Shown here one piece after another: positions 53,492 to 63,125 of a DNA stretch of 64,000 bases. The DNA is from Acinetobacter sp. BY419 (lineage in GTDB: Bacteria > Pseudomonadota > Gammaproteobacteria > Pseudomonadales > Moraxellaceae). The stretch's first letter is position 1. Each line of letters begins with the position of its first letter. The notes beneath the pieces are model-generated. The model was not told where the DNA came from, made no database searches, and worked only from the letters and a program-made list of their open reading frames with translations. Where the stretch lies: positions 1-64,000 of the forward strand of contig NZ_JAGFXZ010000006.1 of NCBI RefSeq assembly GCF_019038395.1, in the 5' to 3' direction. The position numbers and the translations under genes were made by a program.

Positions 53492-54244
53492 TTATTCTCC
53501 TTTTTCAGCAGAACGATCATTGCGACGACCACGACGCTCTTGACCTTCACCACGACCACGACCGCGTTTAGCTGGACGATCTTCTGATGGAGCTGGGTTC
53601 ATGACTTGTTTCATGCCGCCCAAGATCTCACCACGGAAGATCCAAACTTTAACACCAATCGTACCGTAAGTAGTCTCAGCACGCATAGTCGCATAGTCGA
53701 TATCTGCACGAAGCGTATGTAGAGGTACACGACCTTCACGATACCACTCAGTACGAGCAATCTCAGCACCACCTAAACGGCCTGAAACTTCTACTTTGAT
53801 ACCTTTAGCACCAGCACGCATTGTGTTTTGTACCGCACGCTTCATAGCACGACGGAACATTACACGTTTTTCTAATTGAGAAGCGATTGCTTCAGCAACT
53901 AGACGCGCGTCTAAGTCTGGACGATCAATTTCATTGATACTTACTTGCGCAGGAACACCCATAATAGATGTTAATTCACGTTGTAGTTTCTCAATATCTT
54001 CGCCTTTTTTACCGATTACGATACCAGGACGCGCAGTGCTAATAGTTACTTTAGCAGCGCCTGTAGGGCGTTCGATAAGAATATTGCTGATCATCGCATT
54101 TTTAAGTTTTTTAATTAAAAACTCACGAACTTGAAGATCTTTAAGCAAGTATTCAGCGTATTGTTTCGGATTCGCATACCAGTTAGCGTTATGACGTTTC
54201 ACAACACCTAGGCGGATACCGATTGGATGAACCTTCTGACCCAT
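53492..54244 (-). CDS. rpsC: 30S ribosomal protein S3
   Basis: mRNA-entry-channel protein with a KH domain ([19 protein letters not shown]). 250 residues, somewhat longer than E. coli S3 (233) because of a C-terminal Arg/Gly-rich tail ([19 protein letters not shown]). Confidence 0.98.
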   Translation of the reverse strand: MGQKVHPIGIRLGVVKRHNANWYANPKQYAEYLLKDLQVREFLIKKLKNAMISNILIERPTGAAKVTISTARPGIVIGKKGEDIEKLQRELTSIMGVPAQVSINEIDRPDLDARLVAEAIASQLEKRVMFRRAMKRAVQNTMRAGAKGIKVEVSGRLGGAEIARTEWYREGRVPLHTLRADIDYATMRAETTYGTIGVKVWIFRGEILGGMKQVMNPAPSEDRPAKRGRGRGEGQERRGRRNDRSAEKGE

Positions 54245-54245
54245 A

Positions 54246-54578
54246 TCAAACCCCTACCTTAACGGTGATGTGACAAGTACGCTTAGTGATACGATCTGCA
54301 CGGCCTTTAGCACGTGGCAAAATACGTTTCAGGCTAGTGCCTTCATCAACGTAGATCGTAGCAACTTTAAGATCGTCTACATCTAAACTGTCATTGTGTT
54401 CAGCGTTTGCAATCGCAGATTCCAACGCTTTCTTAACTAGAACTGCAGCTTTTTTGTTGCTGAAGTTCAGGATGTTAAGAGCGTGCGCAACAGATTTGCC
54501 GCGGATAAGATCTGCAACCAAACGAGCTTTTTGTGCCGAGATAGCGGCACCGCGTAATTTAGCAGTTACTTCCATCAT
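54246..54578 (-). CDS. rplV: 50S ribosomal protein L22
   Basis: Tunnel-lining protein with an extended beta hairpin ([19 protein letters not shown]). About 110 residues beginning [11 protein letters not shown]; the earlier in-frame ATG at 54587 overlaps the rpsS stop and is less likely. Confidence 0.97.
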   Translation of the reverse strand: MMEVTAKLRGAAISAQKARLVADLIRGKSVAHALNILNFSNKKAAVLVKKALESAIANAEHNDSLDVDDLKVATIYVDEGTSLKRILPRAKGRADRITKRTCHITVKVGV

Positions 54579-54586
54579 AGCACCCA

Positions 54587-54862
54587 TTAACGTTTAGATT
54601 TCTTGTCAACACCGTGACCGCGATAGGTACGAGTTGGTGCAAATTCACCAAGCTTGTGACCAACCATGTGTTCAGAAACGATCACAGGAACGTGGTTACG
54701 GCCATTGTGTACAGAAATTGTTAAACCAACAAAATCCGGGAGGATCATCGAACGACGCGACCAAGTTTTGATCGGCTTACGGTTATTAGCCGCGATAGCC
54801 GCTTCAACCTTAGCGAACAAGTGCGCATCGACGAATGGGCCTTTTTTCAGAGAACGAGGCAT
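54587..54862 (-). CDS. rpsS: 30S ribosomal protein S19
   Basis: Small-subunit head protein of 91 residues starting [16 protein letters not shown] and containing [14 protein letters not shown], the family signature. Confidence 0.98.
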   Translation of the reverse strand: MPRSLKKGPFVDAHLFAKVEAAIAANNRKPIKTWSRRSMILPDFVGLTISVHNGRNHVPVIVSEHMVGHKLGEFAPTRTYRGHGVDKKSKR

Positions 54863-54881
54863 TGTCAGATTCCTTTACTTG

Positions 54882-55706
54882 TTACTTAACGCGACGGTCG
54901 CGAATGATCATCTTAGTCGTACGCTTATTGGTACGTGTTTTGTACCCTTTAGCTTTTTGACCCCATGGGCTTACAGGTTGAATACCTTTGTTACGCCCTT
55001 CACCACCACCGTGTGGATGGTCAACTGGGTTCATCGCCATACCACGAACGGTAGGACGAACACCACGCCAGCGTGATGCACCAGCTTTACCTAGTGAACG
55101 AAGGTTGCTTTCTGAGTTAGATACTTCACCTAACACAGCACGGCATTCAACGTGAATTTTACGCATCTCGCCTGAACGTAGACGAACGATAGCGTAAGAA
55201 CCGTCACGACCCAACAGCTGAACTGAAGTACCAGCTGAACGAGCTAACTGCGCGCCTTTACCGATTTTAAGTTCGATGTTGTGAAGAGTAGAACCGATAG
55301 GCATGTTGCGAAGCGGCAAGCAGTTACCTGGACGAATTGGAGCATCGTTACCAGACTGTACTTTATCGCCAGCGCGAAGACCTTTAGGAGCGATGATATA
55401 ACGACGCTCACCGTCAGCGTACAATACAAGTGCAATGTGTGCAGTACGGTTAGGATCGTATTCGATACGCTCTACAGTTGCAGGAATACCATCTTTGTTA
55501 CGTTTGAAGTCAACTAGACGGTAGTGCTGCTTGTGACCACCACCAACGTGACGAGTCGTGATGTGACCGTTGTTATTACGGCCGCCAGTACGTTTTTTAG
55601 CTTCAACCAACGGAGAGTATGGTGCGCCTTTGTGAAGGTGATCATGAACCACTTTCTCTACAAAGCGACGTCCTGGAGACGTTGGCTTACATTTTTGAAT
55701 AGGCAT
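54882..55706 (-). CDS. rplB: 50S ribosomal protein L2
   Basis: Peptidyl-transferase-region protein of 274 residues. It has the conserved [15 protein letters not shown] loop, including the His important for activity, and [14 protein letters not shown]. Confidence 0.98.
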   Translation of the reverse strand: MPIQKCKPTSPGRRFVEKVVHDHLHKGAPYSPLVEAKKRTGGRNNNGHITTRHVGGGHKQHYRLVDFKRNKDGIPATVERIEYDPNRTAHIALVLYADGERRYIIAPKGLRAGDKVQSGNDAPIRPGNCLPLRNMPIGSTLHNIELKIGKGAQLARSAGTSVQLLGRDGSYAIVRLRSGEMRKIHVECRAVLGEVSNSESNLRSLGKAGASRWRGVRPTVRGMAMNPVDHPHGGGEGRNKGIQPVSPWGQKAKGYKTRTNKRTTKMIIRDRRVK

Positions 55707-55717
55707 AATTCTCGTCC

Positions 55718-56038
55718 TTATTCCGCTGTGCTTTCAGCGGTATCGCCCAAGTCAGCCATTTCAACATCTTGGCCAGCTTTCAGGGTGACGTATGCTTTTT
55801 TAACATCAGAACGACGTCCTAATGTTTTACCAAAGCGTTTAGACTTACCTTTAGTGATAGTAGTGTTAACTTTAACAACTTCCACACCAAAGAGTTGTTC
55901 CACTGCTTTTTTGATTTCAAGCTTGTTTGCATTGATAGCAACTTTAAACACTTGAACACCAGCAGTTTCACCTAAAACTTGTGCTTTCTCTGAGAATACA
56001 GGTCCTTGCAGGACTTGATAGATACGTTCGTTGTTCAT
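55718..56038 (-). CDS. rplW: 50S ribosomal protein L23
   Basis: Exit-tunnel protein and docking site for trigger factor and SRP. 106 residues with [20 protein letters not shown]. Its start overlaps the rplD stop by four bases (ATGA), as in coupled translation. Confidence 0.98.
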   Translation of the reverse strand: MNNERIYQVLQGPVFSEKAQVLGETAGVQVFKVAINANKLEIKKAVEQLFGVEVVKVNTTITKGKSKRFGKTLGRRSDVKKAYVTLKAGQDVEMADLGDTAESTAE

Positions 56039-56637
56039 CCGAGTTCTACCTCAATTTTCTTAGCAGCAGCTACAGACATAACAACTTTGTCGAACGCAAT
56101 CAAGCTAACCGGATCAATTGCAGCAGCATCAACCACATCTACGTGTGGAATGTTGCGCGCAGCAAGATACAGGTTCTCATCAACAGCATCAGTAACGATC
56201 AATGCACGAGTTGCATTCAAGTCGTTAAGCTTTGCAAGCAATTCTTTAGTTTTTGGAGCTGTAACAGCAAACTCATCAACTAAAATTAGGCGATCTTGAC
56301 GAACAAGTTCAGCCATGATGCATTGCATAGCACCGCGGTACATTTTACGGTTTACTTTTTGAGACCAGTCTTGTGGACGAGCAGCAAAAGTTTTACCACC
56401 GCCAACCCAGATTGGGCTACGAATAGAACCAGCACGAGCACGGCCAGTACCTTTTTGACGGAATGGCTTGCGGCCACCGCCAGAAACGTCTCCACGTGAT
56501 TTCTGAGCTTTTGAACCTTGACGGCCACCAGCTAAATAAGCTGTAACCACTTGGTGAACAAGAGCTTCATTAAATTCACGACCGAACGCAACTTCTGATA
56601 ATTCAACAGCAGAGCCGGAAACAGTATTTAAATTCAC
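56035..56637 (-). CDS. rplD: 50S ribosomal protein L4
   Basis: Tunnel-constriction protein of 200 residues. The extended loop [20 protein letters not shown] is present. In E. coli L4 also represses the S10 operon. Confidence 0.98.
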   Translation of the reverse strand: MNLNTVSGSAVELSEVAFGREFNEALVHQVVTAYLAGGRQGSKAQKSRGDVSGGGRKPFRQKGTGRARAGSIRSPIWVGGGKTFAARPQDWSQKVNRKMYRGAMQCIMAELVRQDRLILVDEFAVTAPKTKELLAKLNDLNATRALIVTDAVDENLYLAARNIPHVDVVDAAAIDPVSLIAFDKVVMSVAAAKKIEVELG

Positions 56638-56648
56638 GTTATTTCCCC

Positions 56649-57287
56649 TCAGGCCTTGATCGTAGGACGAACGATTACGTCGCCACCAGTAGCACCAGGA
56701 ACCGCGCCTTTAACAACTAGAACTGAACGTTCTGTGTCGATAGCAACGATCTCAAGACCCTGTGTAGTTACGCGTTCAGCACCTAAATGGCCAGCCATTT
56801 TTTTGCCTTTGAATACGCGACCAGGAGTCTGGTTTTGACCAGTAGAACCTAAAACACGGTGAGATAGTGAGTTACCGTGAGTTGCATCTTGCGTACGGAA
56901 GTTCCAACGCTTAACACCACCTTGGAAACCTTTACCTTTAGATTGACCAGTTACGTCAACAACTTGACCCACTGTGAACAATTCAACGGTAAGCGTACCA
57001 CCAACTTCACGACCTTCAAGATCAGCTTCTGTAGCGCGGAATTCTTGAACTAGACGACCAGCTGCAACACCCGCTTTCGCGAAGTGGCCTTTCTGAGCGT
57101 TAGTTACGCGAGATTCGCGACGTTCACCAGTAGTGATTTGAATCGCTTGATAACCATCAGTTTCAAGCGTTTTGATTTGAGTGATGCGGTTAGGATCAAC
57201 CTCAATCACTGTAACAGGCACAGAAACACCAGCATCTGTAAAGATACGTGTCATACCGCACTTGCGACCGACTAAACCAATAGCCAT
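56649..57287 (-). CDS. rplC: 50S ribosomal protein L3
   Basis: Early-assembly protein near the peptidyl-transferase centre. About 212 residues beginning [16 protein letters not shown], with [20 protein letters not shown]; the Gln in [10 protein letters not shown] is the site methylated by PrmB in relatives. Start at 57287 rather than the ATG two codons upstream. Confidence 0.98.
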   Translation of the reverse strand: MAIGLVGRKCGMTRIFTDAGVSVPVTVIEVDPNRITQIKTLETDGYQAIQITTGERRESRVTNAQKGHFAKAGVAAGRLVQEFRATEADLEGREVGGTLTVELFTVGQVVDVTGQSKGKGFQGGVKRWNFRTQDATHGNSLSHRVLGSTGQNQTPGRVFKGKKMAGHLGAERVTTQGLEIVAIDTERSVLVVKGAVPGATGGDVIVRPTIKA

Positions 57288-57347
57288 GTGCATAAACCTC
57301 TAAAAAAGCGGCCTAATTAACTTAGAGTGTTAATTAACCCGAAAGCC

Positions 57348-57659
57348 TTAACCCAATGCGATCTGAACATCAACACCAGCTGCAAGATCTAACTTCATCA
57401 ATGCATCTACAGTTTTGTCTGTAGGTTGAACGATGTCGATCAAACGTTTGTAAGTGCGGATCTCATATTGGTCACGCGCATCTTTGTTAACGTGTGGTGA
57501 TGTTAAAACGTTAAAACGTTCAATGCGTGTTGGCATTGGAATTGGACCACACACTTGTGCGCCAGTACGTTTTGCGGTTTCTACGATCTCTTGAGCAGAT
57601 TGATCAATCAGACGATGATCAAAAGACTTAAGACGGATACGAATTCTCTGGTTAGACAT
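57348..57659 (-). CDS. rpsJ: 30S ribosomal protein S10
   Basis: Small-subunit head protein that also pairs with NusB in antitermination. About 103 residues beginning [19 protein letters not shown]. The open frame extends twelve codons upstream, but homologues start here. First gene of the S10 operon. Confidence 0.98.
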
Positions 57660-57836
57660 ACCAGTAAACTCCAAGCCAAATATATAAAGAATCACTCCTG
57701 ACGCATCTCACCCCACTTTATGTGGGCAAGTGTCAAGAGCAGTGAAATATCACTAAGGTCATGATCGATGCCACGACTGTAACGATAGTTAACCACTTTA
57801 TTCGCAGTTAACCCCCTTCCTATTGAAGGGTCGCTT

Positions 57837-57865
57837 ATTATAGCCACTGTTTAATGCATAAGCAA
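57837..57865 (-). promoter_or_regulatory. S10 operon promoter
   Basis: On the minus strand TTGCTT (57860-57865), a 17-bp spacer and TATAAT (57837-57842). Transcription would start near 57830, giving a leader of about 170 bases with two short hairpins (CCCAC-ATAAA-GTGGG is the clearest). Confidence 0.75.
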
Positions 57866-57904
57866 ATCTCTTTTAGGGTTTTCTCCAAGTTTTCAATTTA
57901 ACCC

Positions 57905-58666
57905 CTAAAATAAGAGTTTATTTTCTGAACGCTGGGCTGTTTTCGCTAAAACGTATTCTATGGCACGGTTTAGTATCTGATTTCCCTCAATAAATTTATT
58001 CTTATGGGTCTTTTTCAGTTCAGACAGATCCTGAACATATTTTCCTGAATATTGTGCAAGCTCGTCCTCATCTTCCAAAAACAAGGACAGGGTTTCTGGT
58101 GTAATCTCTGGATGAAACTGAAACCCGAGTACATTCCTGCCTAACTGGTACATCTGATTACGACAGGCTTTGTTTTCTGCCAGATGGACTGCACCTTTGG
58201 GCAATTCAAAGGTTTCATTATGCCATTGAAGAATATTGAACTGTTCCGGCAAGCTAAAACATTCTTCAGGAGGATTAGAGACTTTACGTACTGTCGTCCA
58301 TCCCAGTTCCCGTTCTGGATTACGACTCACCCCTGCCCCCAAGGCATTTGCAATGAGTTGCCCCCCCAGACATAAGCCGATAGCGGGTTTTCCATGTGAC
58401 AGATAGCGACGTAACCAGCGTTTCTCTATTTTTAACCAAGGGAAATTAGCTTCATCATTGACACTCATGGGTCCTCCCATAATGATCAATAAATCCACCT
58501 CCTCAACCGTAGGCAATGCCTCAATTTCTAATGGACGATCCACAGGTAAAGCAAAAAATTCAGTCGCTGTAATATGCGCCTGATGCTGCTTTAAAAATTC
58601 ATAACAACTACCAAAACCTTCACCAGCAATATGCTGAAAATAATGCACTTTTAAATGCGACTTCAT
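57905..58666 (-). CDS. class-I glutamine amidotransferase domain protein
   Basis: A protein of about 253 residues with a full type-1 amidotransferase domain. The oxyanion stretch is IIMGGPMSVND (around 65), the nucleophile Cys is in AIGLCLGGQLIANALG (around 96) and the catalytic His-Glu is in LGFQFHPEITP (around 180). It has no synthetase domain, so the acceptor is unknown; relatives are annotated as GMP-synthase-like. The ATG at 58666 has AGGTTGAGG just upstream. It lies next to the S10 promoter but is transcribed as a separate unit. Confidence 0.85.
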   Translation of the reverse strand: MKSHLKVHYFQHIAGEGFGSCYEFLKQHQAHITATEFFALPVDRPLEIEALPTVEEVDLLIIMGGPMSVNDEANFPWLKIEKRWLRRYLSHGKPAIGLCLGGQLIANALGAGVSRNPERELGWTTVRKVSNPPEECFSLPEQFNILQWHNETFELPKGAVHLAENKACRNQMYQLGRNVLGFQFHPEITPETLSLFLEDEDELAQYSGKYVQDLSELKKTHKNKFIEGNQILNRAIEYVLAKTAQRSENKLLF

Positions 58667-58829
58667 GCTCCTCAACCTATTTTTTTAGCTATATATATTT
58701 AGGTTTTGCAAAAATGAAGCCAACTTTTTCCAAGACTTGCCTTTTTTTAACAATTTACAACGCAACTGGCGGTGAGTCACAGATTCTCTTAAGCTAGAGT
58801 AATATTTGATTACATTTGAGCGCATTCAC

Positions 58830-60032
58830 GTGAAACAAGACTCTCAAACCCGCCTGATTCATGCACCACGAAAGGCCCCTCAATCGATTTCTACAATTCA
58901 GCCTCCCCTCTATCGTGCATCCACCATTATTTTTGAGAATACGGATGCGCTATTTAATCGTCACTGGACCGATGATTATGACTATAGCTACGGCACTCAT
59001 GGCACACCCACGACATTTACCTTAGGCGATAATATTGCCCAAATTGAAGGGGGTGAATATTGTCTGCTAGCACCTAGTGGCTTATCCGCGATTAATCTGG
59101 TGAATTCCTGTTTTTTAAATCAGGGAGATGAGGTCTGGGTCGCAGATAACATTTATGGTCCAAACATGGAGCATCTGCGCAATTTGGAAAAACGCTATGG
59201 CATTCAGGTTAAGGTCTACAATCCGCTGGATGTCGAGACTTTCCAACCTTCGGCAAAAGCTAAACTGATTTGGCTTGAGGCTGCAGGTTCAGTCACCCTG
59301 GAGTTTCCAGATTTGGTTGGTTTAGTGAAAACGGCTCAGGCACATCATATTCTTACCGCACTGGATAATACCTGGGGTGCCGGTCTGGCTTTTAATGCCT
59401 TTGATTTCGGCGAAGAGCATTTGAGTGTAGATATCACGGTTCATGCACTCACCAAATATCCAAGCGGCGGCGGTGACATCTTGATGGGCTCAGTGGTTAC
59501 ACGAGATAAAACCCTGCATCAGAAACTGTTCCGTACCCATGCCATTCAGGGTATTAGTGTTTCTGGTGATGATGTAGCGCAAGTACAACGCAGTCTGGCT
59601 TCGATGCAACTGCGATATCAACATCAGTCAAACAGCGCACTGACCTTACTTCCATGGCTCGAACAGCAAGCTGAGTTTGTGCAGGTGCTTCATCCTGCCA
59701 ATCCTGACAGCGCAGGCCATCCATACTGGAAAGAAATTTGCAAGCAAGGTCAAAGTGCCGGCCTGGTCAGCGTGATCTTTGACAGTGCCTATACAATGCA
59801 GGATATTCGTAATTTCTGTGACAGTTTAGAGCTGTTTAAGCTTGGTTTTAGCTGGGGCGGCCCTATCAGCCTGGTCATGCTCTATAACTTACGAGACATG
59901 CGTGTGCTGAAACACTCTCACCTGAAAGACGGCTTACTGGTACGCTTCTGTATTGGACTGGAACATCCACAAGATTTGATTCAAGATATCCAACATGCAT
60001 TAGAACAAATGAAAAAACTCAAAAATGAATAA
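58830..60032 (+). CDS. metC: cystathionine beta-lyase-like PLP enzyme
   Basis: Cys/Met-metabolism PLP-dependent enzyme (about 400 residues). The PLP-binding Lys lies in VHALTKYPSGGGD (around 210), with the upstream YSYGTHGTPTTFTL and the substrate-side SGLSAINL and ALDNTWGAG motifs. MetC cleaves cystathionine to homocysteine; close relatives act on other sulfur amino acids, so the exact reaction is inferred. The GTG at 58830 (VKQDSQTRL ...) is preferred over the TTG at 58806 because it matches the usual N-terminus of relatives. The next gene starts 18 bases downstream. Confidence 0.85.
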   Translation: MKQDSQTRLIHAPRKAPQSISTIQPPLYRASTIIFENTDALFNRHWTDDYDYSYGTHGTPTTFTLGDNIAQIEGGEYCLLAPSGLSAINLVNSCFLNQGDEVWVADNIYGPNMEHLRNLEKRYGIQVKVYNPLDVETFQPSAKAKLIWLEAAGSVTLEFPDLVGLVKTAQAHHILTALDNTWGAGLAFNAFDFGEEHLSVDITVHALTKYPSGGGDILMGSVVTRDKTLHQKLFRTHAIQGISVSGDDVAQVQRSLASMQLRYQHQSNSALTLLPWLEQQAEFVQVLHPANPDSAGHPYWKEICKQGQSAGLVSVIFDSAYTMQDIRNFCDSLELFKLGFSWGGPISLVMLYNLRDMRVLKHSHLKDGLLVRFCIGLEHPQDLIQDIQHALEQMKKLKNE

Positions 60033-60050
60033 TAAAAAATAGGAACAGTT

Positions 60051-61568
60051 ATGGGTACACCAATTGTTATTGCTAAAAAAACTGAAGATACGACGCAGGA
60101 TATTGTTTTGCATTCCCAACTTGCCAATCGGCATGGCTTGATTGCAGGTGCCACTGGTACCGGAAAGACCGTGACCTTAAAAGTATTGGCGGAGAGTTTT
60201 TCTCGAATTGGTGTGCCCGTTTTCCTCGCTGATGCCAAAGGCGATGTCTCCAGCCTGGCCAAAGCAGGGGAAAGTAACCTCAAGCTTGATGAACGAATGA
60301 AGAATCTCAATATTCAGTCCATTCCTTTTGAGGCTTCACCTGTGATGTTCTGGGACTTGTTTGGCAAACAGGGCCATCCGATTCGTACCACGGTTTCGGA
60401 AATTGGTCCGCTACTGTTGGCACAAATGTTGAATCTGAATGACACTCAGGAAAGCGTGCTGTCTGCAGTATTCCGGATTGCCGATGATCAGGGTTTGTTG
60501 CTGATCGACATTAAAGACCTGAAAGCGATGCTGAGTTATGTGTCTGAGCATGCGGCAGACTTTAAGGCTGAATATGGCAATTTATCTCCCGCCAGTCTCG
60601 GCGCAATTCAACGCAACCTGTTAGCTCTGGCTGACCAAGGCGGTGACCAGTTTTTTGGCGAGCCGGCGCTAGACTTGATGGATTTTTTGCAGACCGATAG
60701 TCAAGGTCATGGCAATATCAACCTGCTGGCAGCCGATAAACTGATGAACACACCTAAACTGTATGCCACCTTTTTACTGTGGATGCTCTCCGAACTGTTT
60801 GAACAGCTTCCGGAAGTGGGTGATCTGGACAAACCCAAACTGGTGTTCTTCTTTGATGAAGCCCATCTGCTATTTGATAATGCCAGCCCGGCCCTGAAGG
60901 AAAAAATTGAACAGGTGGTGCGTCTGATTCGCTCTAAGGGCGTGGGGATTTATTTTGTGACGCAAAATCCGCTGGGCTTACCTGAAAGTGTATTAGGACA
61001 ACTTGGCAACCGGATTCAGCATGCTTTGCGGGCTTTTACTCCCAAAGATCAAAAAGCAGTGAAAGCTGCAGCAGATACTTTCCGTGCCAATCCTGAATTT
61101 AAAGTAGATCAGGTCATTACTGAGCTAGCCGTGGGTGAAGCTCTCATTAGTTGCCTGGATGAAAAAGGCATTCCACAAATTGTAGAGCGTGGCTGGATTA
61201 TGCCACCCCACTCCTCTTTTAATCCCATTTCATTGGATGAGCGTCAAGCCTTGATGAAGCAAAGCATCATGGCAGGTATTTATGAACAGAGTGTCGATCG
61301 AGAAAGCGCGCACGAAATACTACAAAACAAAGTTGCAGAACGCCAGCAACAGGCGCAGAAAGCAGAGCTTGCCAAACAACAGGCTCGCGAACAGGAGCGT
61401 CTGGCACGTGAACAACACAAGGAAGCAGAACGCGCTACCAAGCAGCGTGCAAAACTCATAAACGATACCGTAGGTACCTTTGCGAAAACTGCTGCACGTA
61501 GCTTGGGCGGAAGTACCGGTCAAAAAATTGTACGTGGTTTATTAGGTTCGCTGTTCGGCCGGAAATAG
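60051..61568 (+). CDS. HerA-like ATPase (DUF853, YjgR family)
   Basis: A 505-residue P-loop ATPase of the HerA/FtsK superfamily with Walker A GATGTGKT (around residue 37), Walker B VFFFDEAH (around 265) and the downstream [20 protein letters not shown] sensor region. The C-terminal ~80 residues are a Gln/Ala/Glu/Arg-rich coiled coil ending in a basic Gly-rich tail. Function of YjgR-like proteins is unproven, but they are often grouped with DNA-translocating ATPases. AGGA lies about nine bases before the ATG, and a terminator follows. Confidence 0.85.
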   Translation: MGTPIVIAKKTEDTTQDIVLHSQLANRHGLIAGATGTGKTVTLKVLAESFSRIGVPVFLADAKGDVSSLAKAGESNLKLDERMKNLNIQSIPFEASPVMFWDLFGKQGHPIRTTVSEIGPLLLAQMLNLNDTQESVLSAVFRIADDQGLLLIDIKDLKAMLSYVSEHAADFKAEYGNLSPASLGAIQRNLLALADQGGDQFFGEPALDLMDFLQTDSQGHGNINLLAADKLMNTPKLYATFLLWMLSELFEQLPEVGDLDKPKLVFFFDEAHLLFDNASPALKEKIEQVVRLIRSKGVGIYFVTQNPLGLPESVLGQLGNRIQHALRAFTPKDQKAVKAAADTFRANPEFKVDQVITELAVGEALISCLDEKGIPQIVERGWIMPPHSSFNPISLDERQALMKQSIMAGIYEQSVDRESAHEILQNKVAERQQQAQKAELAKQQAREQERLAREQHKEAERATKQRAKLINDTVGTFAKTAARSLGGSTGQKIVRGLLGSLFGRK

Positions 61569-61600
61569 CCCTCCTTCCTCCGATCACGATCATTAGTTTT

Positions 61601-61628
61601 ATGGGATATCTTCATATCCCATAATTTT
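61601..61628 (+). terminator. rho-independent terminator after the HerA-like gene
   Basis: Nine-base stem ATGGGATAT / ATATCCCAT with a CTTC loop followed by AATTTTTT. Confidence 0.85.
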
Positions 61629-61653
61629 TTTAAGGTTTTATTCATGACAAGGA

Positions 61654-61693
61654 TTGTAAAGCCATTTTAAAAGATGTATTTTACATACATCTT
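61654..61693 (+). promoter_or_regulatory. NO-responsive promoter with NsrR operator
   Basis: A -35 box TTGTAA (61654-61659), 17-bp spacer and a -10 box TATTTT (61677-61682). The 23-base palindrome AAGATGTATTT-T-ACATACATCTT (61671-61693), one mismatched pair, overlaps the -10 and matches the known NsrR operator form AAGATGyATTTnAAATrCATCTT. NsrR is encoded 0.9 kb downstream. Repression in the absence of nitric oxide is the expected logic. Confidence 0.85.
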
Positions 61694-61719
61694 TTAAAAC
61701 CCATCTGTAGAAGGTTTTC

Positions 61720-62481
61720 ATGACTCCACAACATATTGAACTTGTACAATCGACTGTTCCTGTTTTACGTGAAAATGGCGTAGCACTTACCACGTATTTC
61801 TATAACCGCATGCTGAACAATCATCCAGAGTTGAAAAACACCTTCAACATGGATCATCAAAGTACCGGTCGTCAACCTCGTGCCTTGGCTGCTGCAGTAC
61901 TGGCCTATGCCGAGAACATTACCAACCCGAGTGTTCTGGCCAAAGCGATCGAACGTATTACCACTAAACATGTCAGCCTGGATATTCAGCCGAATCAATA
62001 CACCATTGTCGGTGACAACCTGCTGCACTCGATCAGTGAAGTTCTAGATGTACCGATGGATTCAGACCTGATCGCAGCCTGGAAAGAAGCGTATATGCAA
62101 CTGGCAGATATCCTGATCGGTGTGGAAAAATCTAAATATGCGACTCTCGCCTCTGAAACAGGTGGCTGGGCGGGCTGGCGTGAATTTGAAGTAGCGGCTG
62201 TAGAAAATACAGATGCGGGCAAGGTGTTTACCCTGAAAGCCAAAGATGGTGCAGCTATTGCAAGTGCTGAAGCAGGTGAATATATTTCAGTGCGTGTACA
62301 GGTGCCTGAACAGGACATACGCCAACCGCAACAGTTTAGCTTTGATCATGCGCAACATGATCAATATCAAATTACCGTAAAAGCTGAAGAAAATCCAACT
62401 GCCTTCTCGGTTGCGCAGACCCTGATTAACCATTACCAGGTCGGTGATATAGTTGAAGTTTCTGCCCCGCTTAAGCTTTAA
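61720..62481 (+). CDS. hmp: shortened flavohaemoglobin (globin plus partial FAD domain)
   Basis: A 253-residue protein. The N-terminal ~140 residues are a complete flavohaemoglobin-type globin, with Tyr28 (B10), Gln52 (E7) and proximal His84 (in TKHVSLDI). Residues 150-253 resemble the start of the reductase FAD domain (GGWAGWREFEV; later VGDIVEVSAPLKL), but the usual RxYS motif reads QQFS. The frame stops where a normal Hmp (about 400 residues) would continue into the NAD-binding domain. A terminator lies 38 bases after the stop and no remnant of the missing part is visible. The ATG has AGAAGG six bases upstream. NO dioxygenase activity would need an external reductase. Confidence 0.8.
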   Translation: MTPQHIELVQSTVPVLRENGVALTTYFYNRMLNNHPELKNTFNMDHQSTGRQPRALAAAVLAYAENITNPSVLAKAIERITTKHVSLDIQPNQYTIVGDNLLHSISEVLDVPMDSDLIAAWKEAYMQLADILIGVEKSKYATLASETGGWAGWREFEVAAVENTDAGKVFTLKAKDGAAIASAEAGEYISVRVQVPEQDIRQPQQFSFDHAQHDQYQITVKAEENPTAFSVAQTLINHYQVGDIVEVSAPLKL

Positions 62482-62518
62482 TTGCAAAAACGGTTTAAAC
62501 TAGCATCAGATTCTGATT

Positions 62519-62545
62519 AAAAGCTCCATACGTGGAGCTTTTAAT
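62519..62545 (+). terminator. terminator after hmp
   Basis: Perfect ten-base stem AAAAGCTCCA / TGGAGCTTTT with a TACG loop, followed by AATATT. Confidence 0.8.
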
Positions 62546-62578
62546 ATTCCACTCTTTCATTTTCCAGCTACTGACCCT

Positions 62579-63019
62579 ATGCAACTCAATAAATTCACTG
62601 ACTATGCGCTTCGGATCCTGATGTATGTAGCACAGCCACGTGATCTTCCCTATACCATTGCAGAACTTGCCGAACGCTTGCAGGTTTCGCAAAATCATGC
62701 CATGAAAATCGTGCATTTTATGGCGAAACAGGACTGGCTGATCACCACACGTGGTAAAGGTGGCGGGATACGTTTAAATCCAGCAAGCCTGAAGCTTCAG
62801 CTGGGACAGATTGTGCGGATTCTGCAGCACGACAGCAATGTAGTGGAATGCAATAACCCGCCCTGCGTATTACGTCCGATTTGTGGTTTAAAAAGTATTT
62901 TGGATGATGCGGTTGAACAGTTTTATCGCAGTCTGGATCAATATGTGCTTGAAGATGTGATCAAGCCACAAAATACACATTTCAGCACCCAGTCTCCCAT
63001 TAGCCTGATTAATCTTTAA
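62579..63019 (+). CDS. nsrR: nitric-oxide-sensing repressor NsrR
   Basis: Rrf2-family winged-helix repressor (146 residues) with an iron-sulfur cluster that NO destroys, releasing DNA. The N-terminus MQLNKFTDYALRILMYVA is typical. The cluster ligands Cys91, Cys96 and Cys102 (CNNPPCVLRPIC) are at the positions known for E. coli NsrR. It lies after hmp and a terminator, so it probably has its own weak promoter. The operator upstream of hmp is its likely target. Confidence 0.93.
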   Translation: MQLNKFTDYALRILMYVAQPRDLPYTIAELAERLQVSQNHAMKIVHFMAKQDWLITTRGKGGGIRLNPASLKLQLGQIVRILQHDSNVVECNNPPCVLRPICGLKSILDDAVEQFYRSLDQYVLEDVIKPQNTHFSTQSPISLINL

Positions 63020-63064
63020 AGTCCTTCAAGCCCACCTCTTGTGAGTTATTCTTGCGGCAAAGTT

Positions 63065-63093
63065 CGCTTGCCTGTGCGACTTCCTTTATAATG
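63065..63093 (+). promoter_or_regulatory. possible engB promoter
   Basis: TATAAT at 63088-63093, 33 bases upstream of the engB ATG. The matching -35 region (TCGCTT or TTCGCT near 63064-63070) is weak, so only the -10 is convincing. Confidence 0.5.
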
Positions 63094-63125
63094 TTTCATT
63101 GTAGATCATTTATTGAAGTTGAGTT

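Noticed and set aside
57752..57757. TTGACA in the S10 leader as a second promoter
   Set aside because: No acceptable -10 box lies 15-19 bases downstream.
61720..62545. Shortened hmp as the product of a frameshift
   Set aside because: No continuation of the reductase domain was seen past the stop; a clean terminator follows within 38 bases.
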